Assembly (NCBI GenBank): GCA_035222895.1
Contig: JAVYIG010000166.1
Location: 248,001-312,000, forward strand
Direction of reading: 5' to 3'
Source of the DNA: Strongylocentrotus droebachiensis
Lineage: Eukaryota > Echinodermata > Echinoidea > Camarodonta > Strongylocentrotidae
DNA length: 64,000 nt
Part shown: positions 1 to 11,839 of the stretch, piece after piece
How the letters are laid out: each line of letters starts with the position of its first letter
How positions within the stretch are numbered: position 1 is the stretch's first letter
Program-made: the position numbers and the translations under genes
Notes under the pieces: model-generated
Told to the model about the DNA's origin: nothing
Seen by the model: the letters and a program-made list of their open reading frames with translations, nothing else
Databases searched by the model: none

Positions 1-1320
1 ATTGAGCTCAATGAACATCGTGAAGTTTATAAATAGAATGGGAATGGTTTAGCTTTAAAGCCTAACTTAGTTGAGTGTGAATATGATTCAGAAACCCCTA
101 CCTAACTCATCCAACTCGACCCGGGAAATGAGCGATCCGAAATTCTTCTCTGTGATGCTTTCCGTTGGTTGAGTTAATAATTAGGTTTTAGTCCATGTTT
201 AGGGGAGGGGTCAGGGTTCATTAAAGTAGGTGGTACCGCGACGCGAATCAATGAGATTTTGAGCTGCAGTGACGCATATACTTCTTATTTCATATCCCGA
301 TGGCGGTCTCTTTCCCTTTAAGCCTTGATGAAATCGTATGAGCTTCTCAAAAATTCATATCCATACGCAAAACAGGCCATTTCCTTTAGATGTCTACGCA
401 GTTCCCACTAAACTACTCCTCTTATACTTAATTTAACAAGCATGCACCGGCTTCCATTATCAATCACGCATTAAATTGCAAAATTTCATTTGCCTAAACT
501 CTTTGCGGATAAAAAATATGCTTTTACGAGCTTTTTCCAATTTGGTGACACAATTTCTATTTCTCGTATGATCAATTATCGCTATTAGTTTTGGCACTAT
601 ACATCAATCACTAGCTTGAGAAAGGGTTAACTATAACTAAAAAGCTAATTGTTCTAAACACATATGTAAAACTACTTTTAATAACAAATATTTACTCTTT
701 ATATTCTTTAAATTTTTATTTTAAACTGCCGAAAGTATCTTTGATATTTCATACCGCTGGGTCATTTTTCATTCATATACACTTTTCTTTATTTTATAGG
801 TGAACCTAAGCGAATATTAATTATTATGATCGATATAATTATGTCAAACATTTTCCTTTAACTTCAATTTCCTTAATGGAAATGGATAGGCTTATGGAAA
901 GTCAACGGGAAAGTGCTAGTAATCATTACGTCTACTATAAAACCTAATATCCACATATCTATAAACATGATAAGCGTAGAAGCAATTTTGTCAATATAAA
1001 CATGAAATCGATTTCTCTGAAAATCCAAATAGCAAAACTTGGCCTAATTGTAAAAACTTAAAAAGGTGACACTTTTATTATATATATATATATAAACCGG
1101 TTGTTTTGCATTTATAAGTTTTACACTTCTGTATTTATAGATTAATAAAACATTCTCTCACGTTTTATGTCAAAATGACCCTCTGTTTTTGTATCGTCAT
1201 ACTTTCGAGTATACTATGCCTTACTACGTTCCCTCTCTATTCACTGTCTTCGCAGTTTCCCTTCTTGCATTCTTATTTATCTTTTAAGTACCCGTTGATT
1301 CGCACTTTTCGATATTTTAG
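1..1320. other. AT-rich non-coding stretch
   Basis: No convincing exon, RNA gene or repeat structure was recognised here. A short (TA)n run lies near 1079-1094, and the only open frame of about 60 codons has a low-complexity hydrophobic product. I read it as intergenic or intronic sequence. Confidence 0.5.
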
Positions 1321-1359
1321 ACACATTAGCATTCTCGAGAGTGCCAACATACGGTTCCC
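1321..1359 (+). CDS. weak candidate internal exon
   Basis: A 39-base segment is preceded by a pyrimidine-rich acceptor ending TTTTAG and followed by the donor GTGAGC. Two of the three frames are open, so the reading frame is not determined. The segment is slightly richer in G+C than its flanks. No family is recognisable from 12-13 residues. A chance pairing of splice-like signals is quite possible. Confidence 0.18.
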
Positions 1360-2540
1360 GTGAGCTTGAACCCAATTACAGTGACTAGAGAACCTTAAAC
1401 ACGAAGACGTAGTAGTTTCTCTTTGACACTATGTTTACCTCTTTTAAGGGTCAACAGATCGCTAGAGGGGGACAAAAGTAGTGGAGTGGTCAACGCTGAA
1501 ACTTGACAAACGACGCCTGTTTTTCCATTATGGTAATTAATCAATGTCATTCTCTAATTGCTAGTATAAGAGCCTGGTGAACATCCAACGACATCACACG
1601 ATTTTATGACGAAAAGCCGATCCGATATATGCTTCAGGCTTTTATCTCGCTAAAGATCAGGGGTCTTGTGACAAAAAATGGACTTACAATCAATCGTATT
1701 AGATCCTAGTATTAAAGCATGACATTATTCCATTATTTCTCAAATGTTGCTGCTATAAGTGCTATTAAATGCATTTGACTAGCTATTGTATCCATCTGTA
1801 ACTTAAACATAATCGTAGGATGATATTTATTGCAAACTTACGATTAATTAAAGTAGATATGATTGATTTGGGGATATATAATTAATCGTAACTTATTTTT
1901 AATGTTACATGACCCTGAAGATATATGTATAAGGTAAGGGTTAAATACTAAGTTAATTAAATTATAGGGTTAAGGTGAGGTATACTGTAGCGTTAGGTCC
2001 AAGACTGATGCTAGTGATTTGATTACGAGTAGAAATTAAATGTCAAACATTTCGCTAGAACGTGTGTCCTATACTCTATTTTCAGAGGAAATTCTTCTAA
2101 AGTTATAAAAACAAGATTGCAAAGACTTTGAAAATAAAAACAACACGAGGGCAATTTCAATATCCTACAGAAATCATGTCCAGATTACTTATACGTTATT
2201 ATTACGTTTGCACATTTCAATGGATAATGGACAAGGTTATTGAAAATAACGTTGGCTGATTTCCCAAAGGTGTTTGCAATCATGTTTAATCGTCGAACTA
2301 CTACGTAGTAGGTCCATGGTTTAATGCACGCCTGACAGAGAAGTCGCTCAACTTGGCTCTGAGGTTAAGCAATATAAACTCTGTGGCGTTTATTTGTATA
2401 CACCTTTATTTCTCAAATCTTTGCCTGACAATATACGGATCGGGGGTATTAATACAGTCGTCTCTGTGTTGCTTGAAATGTGTTTGTCGTGAGTACTTGG
2501 TCATTAGTACATGATCCTAACAAGAGGAGGCTGGTGGAGA
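1360..2540. other. non-coding stretch, nothing recognised
   Basis: The sequence is AT-rich and unique by eye. An acceptor-like CTATTTTCAG ends near 2083, but every frame after it closes within a few codons or has no donor. Confidence 0.5.
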
Positions 2541-2694
2541 GTGGAAAGTCAGAGAAAGAGAGAGAGAGGAGAGTGTTTGAAAGAGAAAAAGAGAGAGAGA
2601 GATAGAGAGGCACAAGAGAGAGAGAGAAAAAGAGAAAGAGAGAGAGAGAGAGAGAGAAAAAAAAAGAGAAAGAGAGAGAGAGAGGTTCCGAAGA
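2541..2694. repeat. (GA)n microsatellite
   Basis: This is a long interrupted GA/GAAA purine tract. It explains two overlapping open frames, one Arg/Glu/Lys-rich on the plus strand and one Ser/Leu/Phe-rich on the minus strand; neither is a gene. Confidence 0.9.
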
Positions 2695-2956
2695 GATAGT
2701 CTTTACATTATCATTAAAATACAGGGAATATGATCCTGAGACGCATGGCATGATATCGTACTTGTATTGACTAATGCATCGTAATGAATGGAACAGAGAA
2801 AGACCACAAAGCTAGATATAAAGGGGACCGAACGGCAAACTAAAATACCAATCTGCTTTGTTCATGGTACTACGGCACATTAGTTTTGCAATCCATTGTT
2901 TTTTACCACGGTTTCCCCTCTCTACGTGTCAGTACGGTTGACTGAGGCTCTATCGT

Positions 2957-3295
2957 GCCTTGACAAATGTCGACCCTCCAAAGTGCATCAGCGAATGAAC
3001 AATTTAGGATGCGTTAAATCAGGGAAGTGGCGCATTGACAGGTCATATGCTGAATGGATGGGATAACATTGGACCCTATGGCGTCTTCTCCGACACTTTA
3101 AAGAGGTACGTCATACCTCAGTCATGTGGTCAAAGGTACTCCGCAGCGACTTTAAACTTACCGATTCGAGGTTATACAATAATACACAGCAGTGAGGGCA
3201 TTAGTAAGAAGTACCCACACAAGTTACGTTGGGAACAATCTAAGATTAGCCGAGGGTGTTTGGACTGTTTCGAAGGTACCGAGTGTGGGTAATTT
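2957..3295 (+). other. open region of unknown nature
   Basis: An 85-codon frame runs from an ATG at 3041 (frame opens at 3035) to a TAA at 3293, with a donor-like AGAG|GTACGT inside it at about 3103. The composition is ordinary for a protein, but I recognise no family, and the acceptor side (CATTGACAG at about 3034) has no pyrimidine tract. It may be an exon of about 70 bases or a chance open frame. The adjoining 3295-3410 is palindrome-rich. Confidence 0.2.
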
Positions 3296-3382
3296 TACTA
3301 ATGCCCGAACAAAATGATGTGTATTATTTGTTTTATAAGATGATGTTTTATAACATGATTTCACTAATGACCGGTCATAAGC

Positions 3383-3410
3383 ATTTACTAATGACCGGTC
3401 ATTAGTAAAT
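3383..3410. repeat. perfect 28-bp palindrome
   Basis: The two 14-base arms are exact reverse complements centred on ACCGGT. The same CACTAATGACCGGTCAT core occurs once more immediately upstream, at 3362-3378, and a further TTTACTAATG at about 3295, so the motif is locally repeated. Confidence 0.85.
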
Positions 3411-3487
3411 TTACGTGTTAGGCCAAAGAAATTTGATTATGATTCGCTTAATCGTCTTTTAAAATGTAATATGTTCTTCGTTCTTTC

Positions 3488-3625
3488 ATCGGTCTCGTTA
3501 GAGTATCCGGGAGTTAAAGAATATATCATATATTGTGAACGCATGGGTGTGTGTGTGTGGGCGCGCGCGCATGTGTATTTTAGTATGATTTCAAAAAGTG
3601 CTAAAGCCACTCCAACGAGACCGAT
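3488..3625. mobile_element. short foldback / MITE-like element
   Basis: ATCGGTCTCGTTAGAGT at 3488-3504 is matched in inverted orientation at 3609-3625, 17 bases with one mismatch. The interior holds a (GT)n(GC)n microsatellite at about 3546-3570. No target-site duplication is clear, and the element is too short to encode anything. Confidence 0.5.
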
Positions 3626-4739
3626 ATTAAGGTTCTAGCTCGGAATCCGAAACATACAGAACATTATTTTCGCGATTAACTTAAACGAAAATGCAAACTA
3701 CTTTAAACGAAATCAGATTAAAAAAAAACAGCGAAGCAGACTGGTGAAATTTTGAATGGAATCGGTCTAACAATATGGAAGCTATACATTTTGAAAGTTG
3801 TAATCACTGTACGTATATGGGCACTTCAAAATGGCTGAATCGGTAATGTGACTGTCACATAGTGCAAAACAACTTTCCAATTGGTTTCATCACATACAAT
3901 TTTATTTTTCTCCAAAACTGAGTGGCCACTGGCCAAGTCGCCTATGAGAGATTCGCATAGACTTAGTGATCTCATTTTTCATACATTCATATTCGCCGTT
4001 CTGTTTGTCTTATTTTTTCTTGTTTCATACGAATGAACTTATTACAAAGGTCGGATAGCCCTTTAACAAGTTTGAGAAAAGATGGCACTCCTTTGAACTG
4101 CACCTCTACCCTCTATGATCGAGCGTTTAATGGTATTGCAATCAATCCTAGGGCCACACAACATGCATTATTGATTGACTACGAGTTCTCAGAACACTTT
4201 GAGGCAATGTTGCGGACTCGCGAGGGGTGACAGAAGAGGAATAATGAAACCTTTTATAATGAACTACATTTACAATGCAATTTCTCTTTTAGTATGACAG
4301 CAAATACCATGAGGTATTCTTAATCCATACTAAAAAAAACCATTAATTTCTTGATACTTTGTTAGAACACATGTCGTCACACATTAACCTTATGGTTGAA
4401 GGATTGAAGTGTATATATATGTACACATATCTGTTACTGTCTTTTACTGTTTATAACAAGTTTGATGAAGAAGGGTTCTTGTACGGTACACGATAAAGAA
4501 AAATCTGCCTGTTTATGTTTCTTTTGTCGTATACGTGCTTTAACTAACGCTTCAGGAAAAATTCCTAAATTTCCTAAAAAACATTCATTCGAGACATACA
4601 ATGCCCGTGGTGTTTGTTATACAACTTATAATTATTATAATATTACAAATAATGATAACATGTCTTCTTTACCCAGGGTAGCCTCAGCTCACTGTTATCC
4701 CTGATCGAGGGCCCTGCAATCATATCATTACCCATGCTT

Positions 4740-4936
4740 AAGCAGAGCTACCGTGATAAGGCGCTCAACTTGCTCAAGGAATTGCTTCCTACCGGGTACC
4801 GATTTTTTTACGCCTGGGCAGAGACAGGTAAATGTACATTAATATCTTGCCAATGGACATTAGTGCCCCGACGGGACTCGAACCGCGAACCATACGATTC
4901 ACAGTCGAGCGATGTATCCGCTAGGCCTCGACATCA
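4740..4936 (-). mobile_element. tRNA-derived SINE, family B copy 1
   Basis: On the minus strand, a tRNA-like head carries a perfect B box (GGTTCGAGTCC, plus positions 4874-4884) and an A-box-like GGCCTAGCGG (about 4918-4931). The anticodon-loop position reads CTGTGAA, which would be tRNA-His, but the acceptor stem does not pair, so this is not a functional tRNA gene. The body contains TACCCGGTAGGAAG (plus 4785-4798 in complement), which is shared with the copy near 45.4 kb. Open frames overlapping this interval are repeat translations. Confidence 0.65.
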
Positions 4937-5323
4937 CTCCGTGTCATTGGTTTTTGGGAAGACATTCATTTTCCGAATATATATTTCAACATACCTCCCA
5001 TAAAATTCTGACTATATATGTATGATGAATTTATTATTATGTTTTAGTGTAAACTTTTAATATTCAGGACCAGGATGAAAACCAGTCCTCTCTGATCTTG
5101 TTATCCTGATGAAATATGTTCAAATAAATAAAAATATAAATGAAATGGAACAGCACCACGAAAGAGAGCTCTCTTGCTCTTTTCTCCAGTCGGAATTTTT
5201 GGGCTTTGAATGAGAGAATAGAGTTTATCAACCCATAAGGAATGCTAGGCTCTAAAGGCATTGTCCGAACCTTTGACGGTTGCACTTTGTACATCTCTAT
5301 GGAACGAAAGTGAGATGCATTAC
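4937..5323. other. non-coding stretch, nothing firm
   Basis: AT-rich sequence. A 76-codon minus-strand open frame (5064-5294) has a low-complexity Phe/Ile-rich tail and no splice support, so it was not called. Confidence 0.4.
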
Positions 5324-5799
5324 CTTATCCCCTCGCACCCCCATTCATCCACCCTCCCAGGTCGATGCACCCGTGAATTCTGAACCAAACCTATCGTATT
5401 AAATCATTCCAGAAAGAAAGATGCAATCTGATTGAAGCTCCTCTATCAGTGTTTTGATTTTGCTTGTGAAATATATTGAATATGATAGAAAATTGAAAGT
5501 GATACCTTAAGATTGTGGGGAATGGGGATGTATAAAGACCATTCCTTTTCACGCTGACTACCTTGTCATGTTTGGTGCATTTATGTTTTCCTCACTATCA
5601 ATTTGAAATTGAAAATAACGTCTTTTACGAAGTTTATATGCCTTTCTCACTCTCCAGTTTATTTCTCCAGGAAACGATATGTCTCTTGAGTGTTATATTA
5701 ATATGCTTATGTAAATTTGGTTTTACCTTATTCCGAGAAACAAGTCGAATACCGTCTTTGCTTTCAATTGTAAAATAAAAGACGACTGTCTAGACTTAC

Positions 5800-5906
5800 C
5801 TCTTGACTTGCCTCCGACCGAAGTAACCTCTGAGAAGTCCGGGAAGTCAAATCAATGATCGGAGCAAGCAATATGTTCTTGACAGACATCAATACTTCAA
5901 ATCCAC
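5800..5906 (-). CDS. candidate internal exon, unknown protein
   Basis: Both splice sites are strong. The acceptor on the minus strand is a long pyrimidine tract ending TCTTCTCCAG, and the donor is CAAGAG|GTAAGT. Of the three frames only one is open through all 107 bases, giving 35 codons beginning GFEVLMSVKNILL and ending RLLRSEASQE, so the exon enters in phase 1 and leaves in phase 0. I recognise no domain. A possible next exon lies at 5379-5324 on the same strand (acceptor GGTTCAG, donor GTAATG, open in phase 0, product NSRVHRPGRVDEWG...), which is phase-compatible but has a weak acceptor. The gene runs leftwards. Confidence 0.5.
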
Positions 5907-6620
5907 CTGGAGAAGAGAAAATATATCAAATATTTGATCATGTCTGCCTCAGATAATATTGACATTGTCATACTTGACATTTCCGCTTAAAGACAATCCA
6001 TAGTACTCGCAGTGAAGCCTTATCCTAAGAGGAAATTCACCGAAATAATTGCAAAATGTTGTCAAGCACTCGTTGTAAGCTTAGGTAAAGTTTATGACAG
6101 TGCATTGCCAACGAAATATATAATTATATGACATCATTATACTATGGAAGTCACCAACACGGATATGCATATATGGCACAAGATTGAAGGTACAGGACGC
6201 TCCTGTACTGCAACATGATAATTGAAGAGAGAAACTCAATGGGACACACCATTATATATACAAAGTTGAATGTTCACTTAATTAGTAATAACAACAAGCA
6301 AACAAGAGGACAACAAACCATATTTCCAGTAGATCAGATCTAATAGCAGGTTTCTATTTCTAATACACTTTAAATGTTAAAGGTCCCTTCAAATCATATC
6401 AAATCTATCCATTTAAATTGGAAATGAATTAAGAAAGTCAAACCTCACCTATATTTTATGAAGTCCAAACAGGTTTTTTAAACGATTCATTAAATAATTT
6501 CAAATTCTAGGATGGATAAGGTTGTTTATCCTTAATCGCTGAGGAAGGATAACTTCAATATTACATAAGCATCACGATCGCAAAGACATTCAAGAAAGCA
6601 ATGGGCTTCTTGAATACATG
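5907..6620. other. non-coding stretch, nothing recognised
   Basis: AT-rich unique sequence without a supported exon or repeat. Confidence 0.5.
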
Positions 6621-6623
6621 ACG

Positions 6624-6746
6624 TCGATGCGCTAGTGCCCTTTGGTAAGTTACTCGGAGAGGACTTTAAGCTGTCGGTCCACTGGTTGCTTACTTATAAT
6701 CAAACATATGCTTTTTTACCAGTCAGGTAAAACAAACAAACGAATG
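6624..6746 (+). mobile_element. SINE family A, 5'-truncated copy
   Basis: The segment starting TCGATGCGCTAGTGCCCTTT matches the body of the fuller copy at 58.5 kb through the GGACTTTAAGC(T/C)GTCGG and CAGTCAGG blocks, and ends in an AAAC-type tail. The tRNA-like head with A and B boxes is missing, as expected for 5' truncation during LINE-assisted retrotransposition. Confidence 0.7.
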
Positions 6747-8030
6747 TCAATGGCTGGTGGAAAAGGCTATTTAAATTGCATTTGTGTTCACGGTGTTGTC
6801 TAGCGGTCGCGTTACATGTATTATGTCCAGTATAATGTAAAATGATATGAATTGACTTGATTTTATCTCATAACGTTTGCACTGACTTCACTTACTGAAT
6901 TATATCTTAGAGGCGATGTATATTATGTATTTACATAGTTACACCGCAACCGAAATTCTTGGCAGGGTGAACGTGAGGGTTCTCCTTGTTATACCATGTT
7001 TACGAGAAAGGAAAACGATTCGTCATCAGTTTCCCATCGCTTTTACCGAATATGACACTTTCACTTCCCGACTCATCCGTAACCCTGACAAATGGTGTTC
7101 ATCTATCACAGGAATTTTATCAAATGACAATACTCAGGGTTTTAAAAGTCAATTCTATCTATTGCCAAAGCCCAATCTGTGGAAGAATTGAATCATCCTT
7201 TGTTTAAAGGAAGACCGTCCATTTTTAGACGGTACAATGTCAGCACAGACTTCTATCAAATTAATGATATGCCTTATTGTCGAGTAAGTACAGGCACTCT
7301 CAAATAAAAGTAACAAAAGGCACGATTATCTAAAAAACACAAAAACATTTACTTTAATCTTAATATTTAGTCGAAGTGATTCTGTACTTACTTTGCGATT
7401 AAACAAAATCTGAACGGTAGCCTAGGCCTTCGTCTACACACAAACAAAATTATGCATTATTCTGTTTTGCAAATTTATTTCGTTATTAAATATTCGCATC
7501 ATGATTAAACTTAAATTAAGAGTTATACTTCGTCTATAGTCCTAATGCATATTATTCTGTCTGTTCAACGAAATCCTGGATCTCGTGCGAAAGGGGATCC
7601 AAGTATACCTAAGTTATAAATAAAACACAACATTTTTGTCTTGTTTTGAGGCCTTTGACACTCAGGTTGAGTGACCATGAATAAAAGTACATTTTTGTTC
7701 ACTTTTTCCTTTGGAGGATAATCACAATTGAGGTCCATTCTAAGAGCAATCAGCCAGGTCTTGTAGGGATTGCCTTTTAAAAGGAAATTTGCTCCTTCAT
7801 ATACATTAACATCCGGACTCTGAATTCGGAAAGTGTATCCCTAAAGGTCATTTTTAATGCTGAAGAAACGAATATTTGTTTTCTTGATGCGTGGATTATC
7901 ACTTATTTTGGTAGATTTCTTCCTTGACCGGACGAAAAAGGATTATCACTACTTTTCCATACTTAATGAGCTAAGTAGACCATAAATGGATTTGAGCGTG
8001 TTTTTAGGTTTGTTTTGTGAAGGCGGAGTA
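6747..8030. other. non-coding stretch
   Basis: No supported exon. A small hairpin GACCGTCC...GGACGGT-type stem lies near 7213-7232. Overlapping open frames at 6916-7207 in two frames have no splice or start support. Confidence 0.45.
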
Positions 8031-8036
8031 AGGATG

Positions 8037-8114
8037 GGGGCGGGGGGGGGGGGGGGGGGGCTCGGGGCTCGGGGCTCGGGGTGGCGGGTGTTTAATTTGT
8101 GTGTGTGTGTGTGA
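8037..8114. repeat. poly-G, GGCTC repeat and (GT)n
   Basis: A run of 19 G (8042-8060) is followed by three GGGGCTC units and, after a short spacer, a (GT)n tract. The sequence could form a G-quadruplex on the plus strand. Confidence 0.85.
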
Positions 8115-8689
8115 CGTATTAGTTTGTATAATCTTTCTCATTACAATTGCCACTTGTGACCTAGCTCGTTCATTCTTTTGAAATCTGAATCATTGTAATC
8201 TTCTTTGCCCAACGTTATCCTTTTTGAAGTTTTACTCAAATTACATACCACGAGATGCTTGTAGAATTACAATATTCCTATATTCGACAATCAGTCTTCC
8301 TCAGACTACATACCATATGAAAAATCTCTCAGTTTTTGCAAATAAAAAATCTTCTCGTCTGAACTAATTCCTTCTGATTTCTTTTTTCTTATCTATAACT
8401 TTTTTATTTGTTATATTTTTTATTAAGTTATTCATTTATTTAGTTATCGATTTAATTATTCACTCAATTATTATTTAATTATTTCATTCATTTGTTAATT
8501 AATTGAGTATTTAAAAAACAATTGCTCACCTCTATATTGGAACGCTTTTAGTGTCGGGAATAAGCATTTATGTTGATAGTTATTCTCTCACATAGGAGCA
8601 GATTGAGGGTAAAAATATAATCAAATTCAATGAAACAATAAAATAGAATATCGTATGAAGACTTTCTTCATCTTTAATTTGTCAAGATG

Positions 8690-9230
8690 TAATGGCTGTC
8701 GGTTGGCGCAAAAAACAGAACCGGGTCACAGACTTATCACTGCTCATGAACCTCATCGTATGTCCTCGAATATGATATCTTCATAATATACATGTCTGAT
8801 ATCACTGTACACCGTCGTCCTTAATTAGCCAGTGCACAAGAGCCATCGCCAGAAAGAGCTTGTTATATATCCCTTAACGTCACGACATTGGCCATCCCTT
8901 GAAGTAGGCCGAACCGCTTTCATTACAGCCCCACGTATTGCGATTGATGTTATCTCATAAGACCTATCACCTTCAGCCACATATGCATTCATCAGCCGAT
9001 ATTAGAGCGGATTGAAGCAGGGCTTCGAGAGTGAAGGATCGTGTTTATCCCACGTCGGGTCAGATAGCTCTTGCCATTCCACTTCCCATTCTACGATCAT
9101 TATCTACTTGGACTTGCCTGCGCACTATAGCAGGCCACTAACACTCCTGCCTTGCCAAACGAGGTATTAATGCCATAAACAAACTGCCATTTGCGTTCAT
9201 ATGGCAGATTAGTCGGAACAAAAAAACAAA
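8690..9230. other. G+C-richer unique block, possible regulatory DNA
   Basis: This block is visibly less AT-rich than its flanks and is not repetitive within the window. No frame stays open long enough to suggest an exon. It contains several GATA-type cores (TTATC / GATAG), small stems such as GCCTG...CAGGC near 9117-9142, and CTGCCAT...ATGGCAG near 9186-9209. It may be a cis-regulatory element, but I have no conservation data. Confidence 0.25.
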
Positions 9231-10650
9231 GTATGTAAGATTTCAAACAATTTGTTTTAAATTTCAAACGAACGAACAAAAACTAAAACTAAAAACTAAA
9301 ACATAAGAAAAAGAGGGAAAAAATGAGAAATGCGAAAAAAGTGAAATTTATCATTCTTTGGTTTCTTGAGGTAAACGGTGTTGTCTTCATTGAATTTACA
9401 CTACAAAAACTGAGAAGAAACTATACATTTTGTATCTTAAACAGGAAGGAAATTATTAAATTGCCATAGTCGTATTTGAAAAAAAAAGAGATAATTAGTG
9501 TTTCGGCATTATTTGGTTTTAAACCATAATTTATATTGGATTGTTAATATGTATAATAGACTATGTCAATGAAATGCGACAACAAGTCATTAATTATAAA
9601 TGTCTGTTAATATGAAATTGATTTTTCATTGGTTTTGATACTTTCATAATTTATTGTAACGTCAAGAAAAGCACATCTTCTCTCGAAATTAGATTTAAGG
9701 TCGAGATATTGATGACTCAGTGTTTTTAATGAGGTTCCAATTACGGTATGAGAACTATGTATTGGTATGTTTGAATTATAATAATTATAAATGTTTCCGT
9801 GGCTTCATGTTGATAAGTTTCCAGCGATTTTCCAATTCGAAAATGTCCTGGTATTTATTCATTTTCGGCAGTACCTTTTATTTATCAAGCCAAGCCTCGT
9901 CAAAGGCAGGAGACATATAGCTTAACCCTAAAAAGGCCGGGTTATTTCAGGTCTTAGTTAGTACGGCCGGGGGGGGGGGGGGGGCATTATGGCCCCTTAA
10001 GATCTCGGCCGTGAAACGATTTTCCCGAAAATTTGTACGCATGTCAAGTGAAGTGTATAGAATACTATGATAATTTCGGTTTCTTTTGAAAAATTCACTC
10101 ATTTACATATTTATGGTAATTTATGCAAATAAGGTCCTACAAATCATATATTTTTTACCCATAAATCATATATTATTCACACTTAAGCATTCTTTTTCAC
10201 TATATATATTCATTAGACCATTTGGAATAATAATACGACAAAAATTTGGAAGAGCCAGCTTATTCTTTATGTTATCTCTTGTTTTGATAATTTCTTATGT
10301 ATTTCATTGTTTTTTAACTTATGTATTTTATTGTTTTTGTTGTTATATTTCATTTCTGAATACAATTCAACTATTTTGACTCCCAAAACAACCACCTAAA
10401 CTTTAGACAATACCCAATAACCAATGTTTGATCTATTATTAGGAAAACTGACATTTCCATATGTTTTGTACACAAATCACAAAAATGAGCGATTTTCGGG
10501 CTGACATGCAAAGACAAAAGGTCACGTGATCTTGTAACTGTAGGTTTGATTTTCAAAAAAAATCTTTTAAAGATGCGCAAGACTCGTACGAAAAAAGTCA
10601 GCGAGCGGCGGGGCGCCATCCATATGCGTTCCTGAATAATCAGGAAAATC
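9231..10650. other. AT-rich stretch with poly-G run
   Basis: A/T-rich sequence with a 16-base G run at 9969-9984. The open frames at 9720-9920 and 10086-10379 are Phe/Ile/Tyr-rich products of low-complexity DNA. Confidence 0.5.
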
Positions 10651-10655
10651 GTGGA

Positions 10656-10723
10656 GGGGGGGGGGGGGAGGGCATAAAGAAGGCGATGGTAAATTTTGTC
10701 GATTCAGCCCAATATGTTGAGAG

Positions 10724-10766
<43 letters not shown>

Positions 10767-10875
10767 AGAGAGAGAGAGAGAGAGAGATGAAGATGGACAT
10801 TAAGGGAAAAGGAAAAATTGATGTCGATGAGTGAATACACGCACACACCCACACACACGCGCGCACGCACGCATG
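10656..10875. repeat. poly-G, (GA)n and (CA/CG)n cluster
   Basis: A run of 13 G is followed by a long GA tract (about 10725-10788) and a CA/CG alternation (about 10835-10875). Ser/Leu-rich open frames on the minus strand here are translations of the GA tract. Confidence 0.85.
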
Positions 10876-11283
10876 ATGCGGGAATAGGGTTGATACTAAT
10901 AACCAGAATGCGAAGGGGAGAAACGGAAAATGGACATTTGATTTTCTTTTGTATGCATTATGCTTTGAAAAAAATTGTATATGGTAGAATGAATCGACAA
11001 GATGAAGTTGGTCTTTGAGGTGTTTGCAATTAACAATAATAATAAGTCCTTCGCTTGACGTTAATGTACATAGAATTCTACGCTAAAGTAGCGTTTTGAA
11101 ATAGTCTTTTGAAAGTTAAGTCTGCTTTTCTGAGCGAGGAGTTCGATTCCAAAACGAAACGATCGCTAAAAACATGACTCATCAAAGAAGGCATTTCCAC
11201 TCCGCAGATAGTTAAGATGACACTAGTGAGTTATAGTTATTTATCTGTTTTACTCGTGAGGGGGGAGGGGGTAAAACATTCCC

Positions 11284-11655
11284 TTTTTGTACACGTATTC
11301 CATAAGCACATCATTATAATCTACAAATTACAATTATCTTTTCTATGTAGTCAATTATCTTTTTGTACACGTAATCCATAACCACAATATTATAATCTAC
11401 GCATTACAATTCTCTATTTTATGTAGTCAATTATCTTTTCATACACGTAATCCAAAACCACGTCATTATAATCTACAAATTACAATTCTTTATTTTATGT
11501 AGTCAGTTATCTTCCATATGAATGGTCGATTACGTCGGACGATTACTATTTGTACACGTAATCCACAACCACATCATTATAATCTACAAATTACAAATTA
11601 CAATTCACTATGTTTAGTAGTCAAATATCTTCCATATGAATGACCGATTACGTTG
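11284..11655. repeat. 76-bp tandem array, about 4 copies
   Basis: The unit begins TTGTACACGTAATCCATAAC and runs through ATTATAATCTACAAATTACA to ATGTAGTCAATTATCTT. The GTACACG core (ATACACG in the third copy) recurs at 11289, 11365, 11441 and 11552, giving a period of exactly 76 and then 111, where copy 3 carries an extra block of about 35 bases containing CCATATGAATG and TCGATTACG. That extra block recurs at the end of copy 4. Confidence 0.85.
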
Positions 11656-11818
11656 AGGACTGAAATTGGCAGGGCTGGATGAGAAATGAAAAACATACCC
11701 TCCGCCTCACCTTCCGACATGACTGCGTAATGATCCGTGTGCAAATAACGTTATGCACGAGATGACATTTACTTAAGGTATTGATTTGTTGAAAGAAAAG
11801 ATAGATTGGGGGAGGGAT

Positions 11819-11838
11819 GGGGGGGGGGGGGGGGGGGG
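11819..11838. repeat. 20-base poly-G run
   Basis: An uninterrupted G run sits downstream of a GGGGGAGGGAT lead. Pro-rich open frames across it are artefacts. Confidence 0.9.
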
Positions 11839-11839
11839 C

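Noticed and set aside
82-170. Minus-strand exon with GTAGGG donor
   Set aside because: The acceptor lacks a pyrimidine tract and only 15 codons result.
4863-4937. tRNA-His gene on the minus strand
   Set aside because: B box is perfect and the anticodon position reads GTG, but the acceptor stem does not pair and a SINE body follows; it is a SINE head.
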